Shown: in pieces, positions 57,583-64,000 of the stretch
Position numbering within the stretch: position 1 is the stretch's first letter
Layout: each line of letters starts with the position of its first letter
Assembly: GCF_003028855.1 (NCBI RefSeq)
Contig: NZ_CP028324.1
Location: forward strand, 6,138,001-6,202,000
Source: Pseudoduganella armeniaca
GTDB lineage: Bacteria > Pseudomonadota > Gammaproteobacteria > Burkholderiales > Burkholderiaceae_D
Reading direction: 5' to 3'
DNA length: 64,000 nucleotides
The notes under the pieces: generated by a model
Database searches by the model: none
What the model saw: only the letters and a program-made list of their open reading frames with translations
Told to the model about the DNA's origin: nothing
Made by a program: the position numbers and the translations under genes

Positions 57583-58638
57583 ATGAAGAAATCCCTGGTG
57601 GCCCTGGCCTTGATGGGTGCATTCAGCAGCGCCTTCGCCCAATCCTCCGTGACCATCTACGGCACCCTGGATGCCGGCATTTCCCGCACGACGCACACCG
57701 CCAATGATGCGACCTTGATCGGCAAACGCGACAATAACAAGCTGGGCTTCCGCGGCGTGGAAGACCTGGGCAATGGCCTGAAAGCGCTGTTCCAGCTGGA
57801 AATTCGTTACGAGCCCGACACCGGCACCCTGGAAAACGTCAGCCGGCCGCTGTTCCAGGGCCAGAGCCGCGTCGGCTTGCAGGGCTCGTTCGGTACCGTG
57901 CGCCTGGGACGCGGCCTGTCGGCCTTCCAGGAATCCGTGATTGCCTTCGAACCGTGGTCCGGTATCCCGGCCGTGGCCGGCTACCAAACCAATCTCCAGG
58001 TGACGGGCTATACCAGCGATCCGCTGAGCCCGGCCGGCAACTCGGCCAACCGCTTCTCCAACGCGCTGTTCTACAACACGCCCGTGATGAACGGTTTCCA
58101 GCTGAACGTGACGGTCGCGACCAAGGAAGCCAACGGCAACCCGGCCATCGTCGGCCGCGGCACCGCGGCGGCGCCGCAGTATCCGGCCAACTCGGAAGCG
58201 TCGGCCAATCCGTACTCGATCAGTGCCACCTATACCAACGGTCCGTTCGCGGCGATGCTGGCGCACGAGCGCAACGGCATCGAAACGAAGCTGTATTCGA
58301 TCGCCGCCTCGTACAAGCCGACCACGGCGCTGAAGCTGATGGCCTCGTACCAGAAGCAGGACCAGAGCCATACGGTACTGATCAATCCGGACACGGATGC
58401 ATGGATCATCGGCGCCAACTACACGGTCGGTCCGGGCAAGTGGCTGATCGGCTATGGTCAGAAAACGCCGGATGGCGTGCTGAAGACGAAACAGGCTTCG
58501 ATCGGCTACGAGCACAGCCTGTCGCCCCGGACTTACCTGTACGTCGATCTGTCGCAGAAGAAGACGCCGTTCACGCCGGCGGCGATCAACGACGTCGAGC
58601 AGAACCACTACGCGCTGGGCATTCACCACAATTTCTAA
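57583..58638 (+). CDS. Gram-negative general porin
   Basis: A 351-residue outer-membrane trimeric porin. The signal peptide MKKSLVALALMGAFSSAFAQ is followed by SSVTIYGTLDAGISR, the betaproteobacterial porin start. FRGVEDLGNGLKALFQLE and SRVGLQGSFGTVRLGR are family motifs, and the protein ends in Phe (LGIHHNF), the BAM signal. It is expressed alone, with a strong terminator after it. It lies between the Sel1 gene and DUF484. Confidence 0.94.
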   Translation: MKKSLVALALMGAFSSAFAQSSVTIYGTLDAGISRTTHTANDATLIGKRDNNKLGFRGVEDLGNGLKALFQLEIRYEPDTGTLENVSRPLFQGQSRVGLQGSFGTVRLGRGLSAFQESVIAFEPWSGIPAVAGYQTNLQVTGYTSDPLSPAGNSANRFSNALFYNTPVMNGFQLNVTVATKEANGNPAIVGRGTAAAPQYPANSEASANPYSISATYTNGPFAAMLAHERNGIETKLYSIAASYKPTTALKLMASYQKQDQSHTVLINPDTDAWIIGANYTVGPGKWLIGYGQKTPDGVLKTKQASIGYEHSLSPRTYLYVDLSQKKTPFTPAAINDVEQNHYALGIHHNF

Positions 58639-58655
58639 GCGGCCCGGTTTTGCGG

Positions 58656-58681
58656 AAAAAGACGCCTGCGGGCGTCTTTTT
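58656..58681 (+). terminator. Intrinsic terminator of the porin gene
   Basis: AAAAAGACGCC and GGCGTCTTTTT form a perfect 11-bp stem around TGCG, followed by more T. It begins 18 bases after the porin stop. Confidence 0.93.
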
Positions 58682-58730
58682 TGTTGCCTCTCGGGTAAAA
58701 TGTGGCCTGGCTTTATCCGATGTGACAACA

Positions 58731-59402
58731 ATGACCGCTACCCTGGACTCCACCGCCGTCGCCCGCTACCTGGCGGACCATCCCCATTTCTTCGAAGAGC
58801 ATGCCAGCCTGTTGGGCGACGTTCGCCTGTCCAGCCCGCTGACCGGCCGCGCCGTGTCGCTGCAGGAACGGCAAATGGAAGTGATGCGGGAGAAGTACAA
58901 GGCGCTGGAGCTGCGCCTGTCGGAACTGAACCGCAATGCGCAGGAAAACCAGGCGATCGCCAACCGTTTCCACAGCTGGAACCAGTCGCTGCTGCGCGAG
59001 CACGACGTGGCCGGCATGCCGCGCGCCGTTACCGAGGGCCTGAAAAGCAGCTTCAATGTCCCGGCCGCCACCCTGCGCCTGTTCAATGTGGCGCCGCAGT
59101 ACCAGGACGAGTGGTTTGCCGCCGGCGTCTCCGAGGATGCCCGCCTGTTCGCCAACGGCCTGCAAGCGCCCTACTGCGGCAGCAACAACGATTTCGAGGC
59201 CGTGCGCTGGCTGGACGATGCGGCCTCGATCAAGTCGGCCGTCATCGTGGCACTGCGCGCGCCCGGCAGCAAGGGCCCGGCCTTTGGCCTCTTGACCATG
59301 GGCTCGCCGGATGCCGAACGCTTCACCTCGCTGATGGCCACCGATTTCCTGGTACACATCGGCGAAACGGCCAGCGTCGCGCTGGCCCCGCTGCTGGCCT
59401 GA
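58731..59402 (+). CDS. DUF484 family protein (GAF-like)
   Basis: A 223-residue cytoplasmic protein. VARYLADHPHFFEEHASLLG opens the family, then a coiled-coil segment (about 45-75) and a GAF-like domain ending MATDFLVHIGETASVALAPLL. Its function is unknown. The gene almost always precedes xerC, here by a single base. The start is the ATG at 58731, just after the porin terminator. Confidence 0.92.
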   Translation: MTATLDSTAVARYLADHPHFFEEHASLLGDVRLSSPLTGRAVSLQERQMEVMREKYKALELRLSELNRNAQENQAIANRFHSWNQSLLREHDVAGMPRAVTEGLKSSFNVPAATLRLFNVAPQYQDEWFAAGVSEDARLFANGLQAPYCGSNNDFEAVRWLDDAASIKSAVIVALRAPGSKGPAFGLLTMGSPDAERFTSLMATDFLVHIGETASVALAPLLA

Positions 59403-59403
59403 T

Positions 59404-60342
59404 ATGACGGCCGCGCCCGGCAGCCGGACGGCGGCCTGGCTGGTCCACCTGGCCACGCAGCGCAAGCTGTCGGCCCACACCGTGGCCGCCTACGGCCGCG
59501 ATCTCGACGAGCTGGCCCGGCTGGCCGATGGCCGCGACTGGGCCGCCATCGGCAGCGCCGACATCCGCCGCTACGCCGCCAAGCTCCACGCCGCCGGCCA
59601 GGACGGCCGCACGATCGCCCGCAAGCTGTCCGCCTGGCGCGGTTTTTTCGATTGGCTGGCCGAACACGTCGCCCTGCCGTCCAATCCGGTCGAGGGTGTG
59701 CGCGCACCGAAGTGCGCCAAATCCCTGCCCAAGGCGCTGTCCGTCGATGACGCCGTGCAACTGGTCGCCACCCCGGCCCGCAAGGCGGCCGCCGCGCCCA
59801 CGCCCGCCGAACTGTGCAATACCGCCATGTTCGAGCTGCTGTACTCCAGCGGCCTGCGCGTTTCCGAGCTGTGCAGCCTGGACGTGAATTACCGCAAAGC
59901 CGACGGCACCCTGCCCGCCTCCGCCGGCTGGCTGGAGCGCGACAACGGCGAAGTGATCGTCACCGGCAAGGGCAACAAGATGCGCCGCGTGCCCGTCGGC
60001 AGTGCGGCACTGGCGGCCATCGACGCTTGGCTGCGGGTGCGCCCTGCCCCGGCCGACGGCAGCGCCGCGCTGTTCCTGTCCGAACGGGGCAGCCGGGTTT
60101 CGCCGCGCGTCGTGCAGATGCGGCTGAAGGCGCACGCGCTGGCGACGGGGGCGCCGATGCACGTGCATCCGCACATGCTGCGCCATTCGTTCGCATCGCA
60201 CGTGCTGCAGTCGTCCGGCGACCTGCGCGCCGTGCAGGAAATGCTGGGGCATGCCAGCATCACGTCCACCCAGGTCTACACGGCGCTCGATTTCCAGCAC
60301 CTGGCCCAGGTCTACGACAAGGCCCATCCGCGCGCCAAGTAG
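59404..60342 (+). CDS. xerC: Site-specific tyrosine recombinase XerC
   Basis: A 312-residue recombinase that resolves chromosome dimers at dif with XerD. The N-terminal SAM-like domain includes LSAHTVAAYGRDLDELARL. The catalytic set is Arg in YSSGLRVSELC, the Lys in VTGKGNK, HMLRH, the His in LGHAS and Tyr in TQVYTALDF. It follows DUF484 in the usual arrangement, so it is the housekeeping recombinase rather than an island integrase. Confidence 0.95.
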   Translation: MTAAPGSRTAAWLVHLATQRKLSAHTVAAYGRDLDELARLADGRDWAAIGSADIRRYAAKLHAAGQDGRTIARKLSAWRGFFDWLAEHVALPSNPVEGVRAPKCAKSLPKALSVDDAVQLVATPARKAAAAPTPAELCNTAMFELLYSSGLRVSELCSLDVNYRKADGTLPASAGWLERDNGEVIVTGKGNKMRRVPVGSAALAAIDAWLRVRPAPADGSAALFLSERGSRVSPRVVQMRLKAHALATGAPMHVHPHMLRHSFASHVLQSSGDLRAVQEMLGHASITSTQVYTALDFQHLAQVYDKAHPRAK

Positions 60343-60435
60343 GCGCCGGCGCCCCCTGATCCGGATCAAAATCGGGGTTGGACAGTAATATTGAAATTCC
60401 GGCATAATCGTCCGATTCTGTTACCGGTATGTGCC

Positions 60436-61494
60436 ATGTCATTGATCCCGACCACCATTCTCACCGGCTTCCTGGGCGCCGGTAAAACCACGTTGCTCAA
60501 CCGCATCTTGCGCGAGCAGCACGGCATGCGTATCGCCGTCATCGAGAACGAATTTGGCCAGGAAAACATCGACAACGAGATCCTCGTGCAGGAAAGCCGC
60601 GAGCAGATCGTCGAGATGAACAACGGCTGCATCTGCTGCACCGTGCGCGGCGACCTGATCATCGGCTTGTCCGACCTGGCGAAGAAGCGCGCGGCCGGCG
60701 AGATCGCGTTCGACCGGGTCGTCATCGAAACGACCGGCCTGGCCAATCCCGGACCGGTGGCGCAGACCTTCTTCATCGACGAGGAAGTGGGCAGCAACTA
60801 CTTGCTGGACGCCATCGTCACCGTCGTGGACGCCCGCCATGCCATGCAGCAGCTGGACGGCAACGAGGAAGCGCAGCGCCAAGTTGGCTTTGCGGACAAG
60901 ATCCTGCTGTCGAAAACCGATCTGGTGGACGACGCGGCGATTGCCGAGCTGACGGCGCGGCTGAAACGCATCAACCCGCGCGCGCCGATCGGTCGCTCCG
61001 ACTTCGGCAACGCGCCGATCACGGAAGTGCTGGACCTGAAGGGCTTCAACCTGAACGAGAAGCTGGAACTGGACCCGGATTTCCTGGCGGCCGAAGAGCA
61101 CGACCATGAGCACCATGACCACGAGCATGGCGAACACTGCAATCACCCGTCGCATGCGCACGATCACGCGCATGATCACCATCGCGCCCACCATACGGAC
61201 GAGATCGCGGCCTTCGTCTTCAAGAGCGAGCGGCCGTTCGACTCGGCCAAGCTGGACGAATTCCTCGGCGGCCTCGTCAATGTGTACGGGCCTCGCATGT
61301 TGCGCTACAAAGGCGTATTGTGGATGCAGGGCGCCGAACGCAAGGTCGTCTTCCAGGGCGTACACCAGCTGATGGGGAGCGACCTGGGCGCGAAATGGGA
61401 CGAAAACGACGTTCGCGGCAGCAAAATGGTGTTTATCGGTAAAAATCTGCCAAAAGACATCTTTGTTCGCGGTCTGGAACAATGTTTGGTATAA
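60436..61494 (+). CDS. CobW/COG0523-family metal-chaperone GTPase
   Basis: A 352-residue G3E GTPase. Walker A is GFLGAGKTT at 11-19, the metal-binding CICC is at 65-68 and the guanine motif is SKTDLVD. A His-rich stretch (about 217-253, with HDHEHHDHEHGEHCNH) probably binds zinc or another metal. The C-terminal CobW domain is intact. It is likely a zinc-delivery or storage GTPase. The start is the ATG at 60436. dksA follows after 95 bases, a pairing seen under zinc control elsewhere; no Zur box was recognised here. Confidence 0.9.
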   Translation: MSLIPTTILTGFLGAGKTTLLNRILREQHGMRIAVIENEFGQENIDNEILVQESREQIVEMNNGCICCTVRGDLIIGLSDLAKKRAAGEIAFDRVVIETTGLANPGPVAQTFFIDEEVGSNYLLDAIVTVVDARHAMQQLDGNEEAQRQVGFADKILLSKTDLVDDAAIAELTARLKRINPRAPIGRSDFGNAPITEVLDLKGFNLNEKLELDPDFLAAEEHDHEHHDHEHGEHCNHPSHAHDHAHDHHRAHHTDEIAAFVFKSERPFDSAKLDEFLGGLVNVYGPRMLRYKGVLWMQGAERKVVFQGVHQLMGSDLGAKWDENDVRGSKMVFIGKNLPKDIFVRGLEQCLV

Positions 61495-61589
61495 ACTAAC
61501 CCGGTTTTTGTGGGGCCGAGCCAGGTCCCGGCCGCCACGGCCGACCGGCTGGATTTGAAAACTCTGTCGTATCGAAGGTAAGCGAAGTC

Positions 61590-62039
61590 ATGACCAAAAC
61601 AAATAAATCGACCCCCGCGGCTGCAGAAGCTCCATTGCTCACCGAAGAAGAAATTCTGGCGATGAGCGACAAGGACTATATGAACCCGGCACAGATGGCC
61701 TTCTTCAAGGCGCGCCTGCAGGCGCTGGAGAAAGAGCTGCTGAAAAACGCTGGCGAGACCACGGAACACCTGCGCGAAACCGTGCTGGTGCCCGACCCCG
61801 CCGACCGCGCCACCATCGAGGAAGAGCACGCGCTGGAACTGCGTACGCGCGACCGCGAGCGCAAGCTGCTGAAGAAAGTCCAGCAATCGCTCGTCGCCAT
61901 CGAAAACGGCGAATACGGCTGGTGCGAGGAAACCGGCGAACCGATCGGCATTCCCCGCCTGATCGCGCGCCCGACGGCCACGCTGTCGCTGGAGGCGCAG
62001 CAGCGCCGCGAGCTGAAGCAGAAACTGTACGGCGACTGA
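61590..62039 (+). CDS. dksA: RNA polymerase-binding factor DksA, with degenerate zinc finger
   Basis: A 149-residue factor that enters the polymerase secondary channel and works with ppGpp. The coiled-coil tip motif is DPADRATIEEE (Asp69, Asp72, Ala74). Only one of the four zinc-finger cysteines remains: Cys112, with Thr115, Ser133 and Ala136 in the other positions (YGWCEETGEPIGIPRLIARP). This is the zinc-independent type. It lies downstream of a CobW-like GTPase and ends at a strong terminator. Confidence 0.93.
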   Translation: MTKTNKSTPAAAEAPLLTEEEILAMSDKDYMNPAQMAFFKARLQALEKELLKNAGETTEHLRETVLVPDPADRATIEEEHALELRTRDRERKLLKKVQQSLVAIENGEYGWCEETGEPIGIPRLIARPTATLSLEAQQRRELKQKLYGD

Positions 62040-62054
62040 CATTCGCCGCTGACG

Positions 62055-62082
62055 AAAAAAGCATGCCGCGGCATGCTTTTTT
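62055..62082 (+). terminator. Intrinsic terminator of dksA
   Basis: AAAAAAGCATGCC and GGCATGCTTTTTT form a 13-bp stem around a 2-base centre, followed by T. It begins 16 bases after the dksA stop and is symmetrical, so could stop transcription both ways. Confidence 0.92.
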
Positions 62083-62121
62083 TGTGCCCGCTACACTGGC
62101 GGGAATACATGAGGCATGGTC

Positions 62122-63432
62122 ATGGGACTCTTCACGCGATTCCGGAAAGGCAAGGCGGACGACGTCGTCGACGACGACGAGGTGCTGGCCCGCCTGTCCG
62201 CCAACAGCGAGCTGCAGCGGCAACGGGCGCAGGCCGACCTGCAGCGCGACATCGCCCGGGCCACGGCCCTGAAGATCGACGCCATCGAGGCCGCGATGGC
62301 GGCGGACATGTTCGACGATCCGGAGCCCGCGTTCCGCCGGCCGCCGCGCCCGGCGCCGATGCCGCAGGAACAGGACGGCAATACGCTGCCGCTGCTGGAC
62401 GGCGCCGTGACGGAACTGCTGGGCGACGAGGACATACCGGCCGAGGCGGCCGCGGCCGAGCGTGCGCCCGTGGTCGAGGAAGCAGCGCTGCTGTATGCCG
62501 GCGGCGACAGCGGCGCGGCGCGGCAACTGCTGGTCGCGGCCGTGGCGGAGGACGGCCGCGCCACCGGTACGCGCGACCGCACCGCCTGGTGGATGCTGTT
62601 CGACCTGTACCACGTGCAGGGAGAACAGGACGCCTTTGACGACCTGGCCATCGATTACGCCAGCACCTTCGAGACCTCGCCGCCCATGTGGCAACCGCCG
62701 CCCGCCGGCGCGGAGGGCTACAGCGGCATCGCGCCCACCGTGCAGTTCAGCGGCGTGCTGGACGAGCGCGCCCAGCCCCAGGCCGAACGCCTGCGGGCGG
62801 TTGCCGAGGCCGCCGTGCTGCGCGTGGACTTCAGCCGCGTGCAGGCCGTCACGCCGGCCGGTTGCGGCCCCGTGCTGGACGCGTTGCGCGCCGTGCCGCC
62901 ACAGCGCGAGCTGCAACTGGCCGGTGCCGAGGAACTCGTGGCCCAGCTGCGCGCGCTGCTGGACGTGGGCCGCCGCGACGAGGGCGAAGCACCCTGGCTG
63001 CTGCTGCTGGAACTGCTGCGCCTGCTGAACCGCGAAAAGGACTTCGAGGAAACGGCGATGGATTACTGCGTGACGTTCGAGATGTCGCCGCCGCAATTCG
63101 TCGCGCCGGGCAATGTGGCGAGCACGCCACGCCAGGCCAGCGGGCCGACGGCGGATCGCTATTTGTTGCCGCAAGTCATCGAAGGCGACAGCCAGGCTTT
63201 ACTGGCCGCCATCCGCGCCTATGCTGGACAGGCAACGACGCTCGTGTTCGATTGCTCGCACCTGGTCCGGATCGATTTGACCGCGGGCGGCCAGTGGCTG
63301 GCGTGCCTGCGCGAGCTGGCACAGCAGGGGCCGCGACGGATCGAGCTGCGCGAGCTGAACCACTTGGCAGCGGCATTGCTGCGCCTGCTCGGATTTGCCG
63401 ACGTGGCACGGCTGTTTCCGCACCGCTACTGA
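62122..63432 (+). CDS. Conserved hypothetical protein with two helical/STAS-like modules
   Basis: A 436-residue cytoplasmic protein. A charged N-terminal part (1-110) precedes an internally duplicated region. Each copy has a helical unit ending in similar wording (QDAFDDLAIDYASTFETSPP and EKDFEETAMDYCVTFEMSPP), then an alternating beta/alpha stretch resembling a STAS domain, including LRVDFSRVQAVTPAGC and LVFDCSHLVRIDLTAGG. Function is unknown; an anti-anti-sigma-like binding role is only a fold-based guess. The ATG at 62122 is chosen because GAGG lies seven bases upstream; one two codons earlier is too close. hslV follows. Confidence 0.8.
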   Translation: MGLFTRFRKGKADDVVDDDEVLARLSANSELQRQRAQADLQRDIARATALKIDAIEAAMAADMFDDPEPAFRRPPRPAPMPQEQDGNTLPLLDGAVTELLGDEDIPAEAAAAERAPVVEEAALLYAGGDSGAARQLLVAAVAEDGRATGTRDRTAWWMLFDLYHVQGEQDAFDDLAIDYASTFETSPPMWQPPPAGAEGYSGIAPTVQFSGVLDERAQPQAERLRAVAEAAVLRVDFSRVQAVTPAGCGPVLDALRAVPPQRELQLAGAEELVAQLRALLDVGRRDEGEAPWLLLLELLRLLNREKDFEETAMDYCVTFEMSPPQFVAPGNVASTPRQASGPTADRYLLPQVIEGDSQALLAAIRAYAGQATTLVFDCSHLVRIDLTAGGQWLACLRELAQQGPRRIELRELNHLAAALLRLLGFADVARLFPHRY

Positions 63433-63536
63433 CAGATGTCTGATAGTTGGCCGACGTTGCTGCCGGCTTGCAATTTCGTCGTCCAGCCCCATTTTCGCCG
63501 CTGGACGACGATTCGCGTCATTACTTTGAGGCATTT

Positions 63537-64000
63537 ATGGAACAATTTCACGGTACCACGATCCTGTCCGTCCGTCGCGGCAAGCAGGTGGCGCTGGGCG
63601 GCGACGGCCAGGTAACGCTGGGCAATATCGTCATGAAGGGCACGGCGCGCAAGGTGCGCAAGCTGTACCAGGGCAAGGTGCTGTGCGGCTTCGCCGGCGG
63701 CACGGCGGACGCGTTCACCCTGCTGGACCGCTTCGAGGCCAAGCTGGAAAAACACCAGGGCAACCTGCTGCGCGCCTCCGTCGAGATGGCGAAGGACTGG
63801 CGCACCGACCGCGTGCTGCGCCGCCTGGAAGCGATGCTGCTGGTGGCCGATGCCGAATCCACCCTGATCATCACGGGCAATGGCGACGTGCTGGAGCCGG
63901 AAGACGGCATCGGCGCGATCGGCTCCGGTGGCGTGTACGCCCAGTCGGCCGCCAAGGCCCTGTTCGAGAACACGGAACTGGCCCCGGCGGACATCGTCAA
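63537..64000 (+). CDS. hslV: ATP-dependent protease subunit HslV (5' part; runs off the window)
   Basis: The first 154 codons of the ~178-residue proteolytic subunit of HslUV. The ATG at 63537 encodes MEQFHGTTILSVRRGKQVAL. The catalytic Thr is residue 7, exposed after removal of MEQFHG. GGDGQVTLGNIVMKGTARKV and LCGFAGGTADAFTLLDRFE are family motifs. The gene continues past base 64000; hslU is expected next. Confidence 0.96.
   Translation, partial: MEQFHGTTILSVRRGKQVALGGDGQVTLGNIVMKGTARKVRKLYQGKVLCGFAGGTADAFTLLDRFEAKLEKHQGNLLRASVEMAKDWRTDRVLRRLEAMLLVADAESTLIITGNGDVLEPEDGIGAIGSGGVYAQSAAKALFENTELAPADIV

Noticed and set aside
59404..60342. XerC as an integrase of the DUF4157 insertion
   Set aside because: It is in its normal place directly after DUF484 and has standard XerC features; no att-like direct repeats were found by eye.

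Overview
This is a GC-rich betaproteobacterial chromosome segment, most like Oxalobacteraceae of the Massilia/Duganella type. That placement rests on the gene order tRNA-Tyr/Gly/Thr-tuf-tRNA-Trp-secE-nusG-rplKAJL-rpoB, the metK-lpxL-lpxL-dapF and DUF484-xerC blocks, an ahcY SAH riboswitch, and many dispersed GGGAC palindromes. No rRNA, CRISPR array, insertion sequence or prophage was seen.

Layout. 1-7980 is the translation/transcription block, all on the minus strand; rpoB is cut by the window edge and rplK carries an apparent one-base deletion. 7982-13504 holds signalling genes: a MASE1/PAS/GGDEF/EAL protein, an HD-GYP response regulator and CheW. 13539-17901 has a membrane J-domain protein, a MidA-type methyltransferase and a folM-like/folB/ttcA operon. 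17959-25422 has secreted M14 and membrane M48 peptidases and a TonB-dependent receptor. 25610-31173 is a complete ribosomal-peptide operon of graspetide type: HlyD adaptor, C39-peptidase ABC exporter, 63-residue precursor with a double-glycine-type leader, ATP-grasp ligase and a secreted DUF6624 protein. 31283-38344 has an S41 peptidase lipoprotein and aromatic amino acid catabolism (fused indolepyruvate ferredoxin oxidoreductase, HPPD, divergent Lrp regulator). 38352-39582 is a second, unrelated-looking precursor/ATP-grasp pair whose precursor ends in a Cys-x3-Cys-x3-Cys tail.

39788-49327 is housekeeping: GNAT, cca, glutathione transferase, lytic transglycosylase, 5-formyl-THF cyclo-ligase, metF, ahcY and metK; the last four, with the fol genes, serve one-carbon and S-adenosylmethionine metabolism. 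49522-52132 is a translationally coupled lpxL-lpxL-dapF operon. 52170-58638 looks like an insertion into the normally tight dapF-DUF484-xerC order: a 1231-residue DUF4157 (HEAWH) protein, a Sel1-repeat protein and a porin. 58731-64000 resumes with DUF484, xerC, a CobW-type GTPase, a DksA lacking most zinc ligands, a duplicated STAS-like protein and the start of hslV.

The candidates most likely to be undescribed are the two ATP-grasp peptide loci, each with a hairpin between precursor and ligase gene, and the DUF4157 giant protein. Family names come from recognised motifs, not from database searches.
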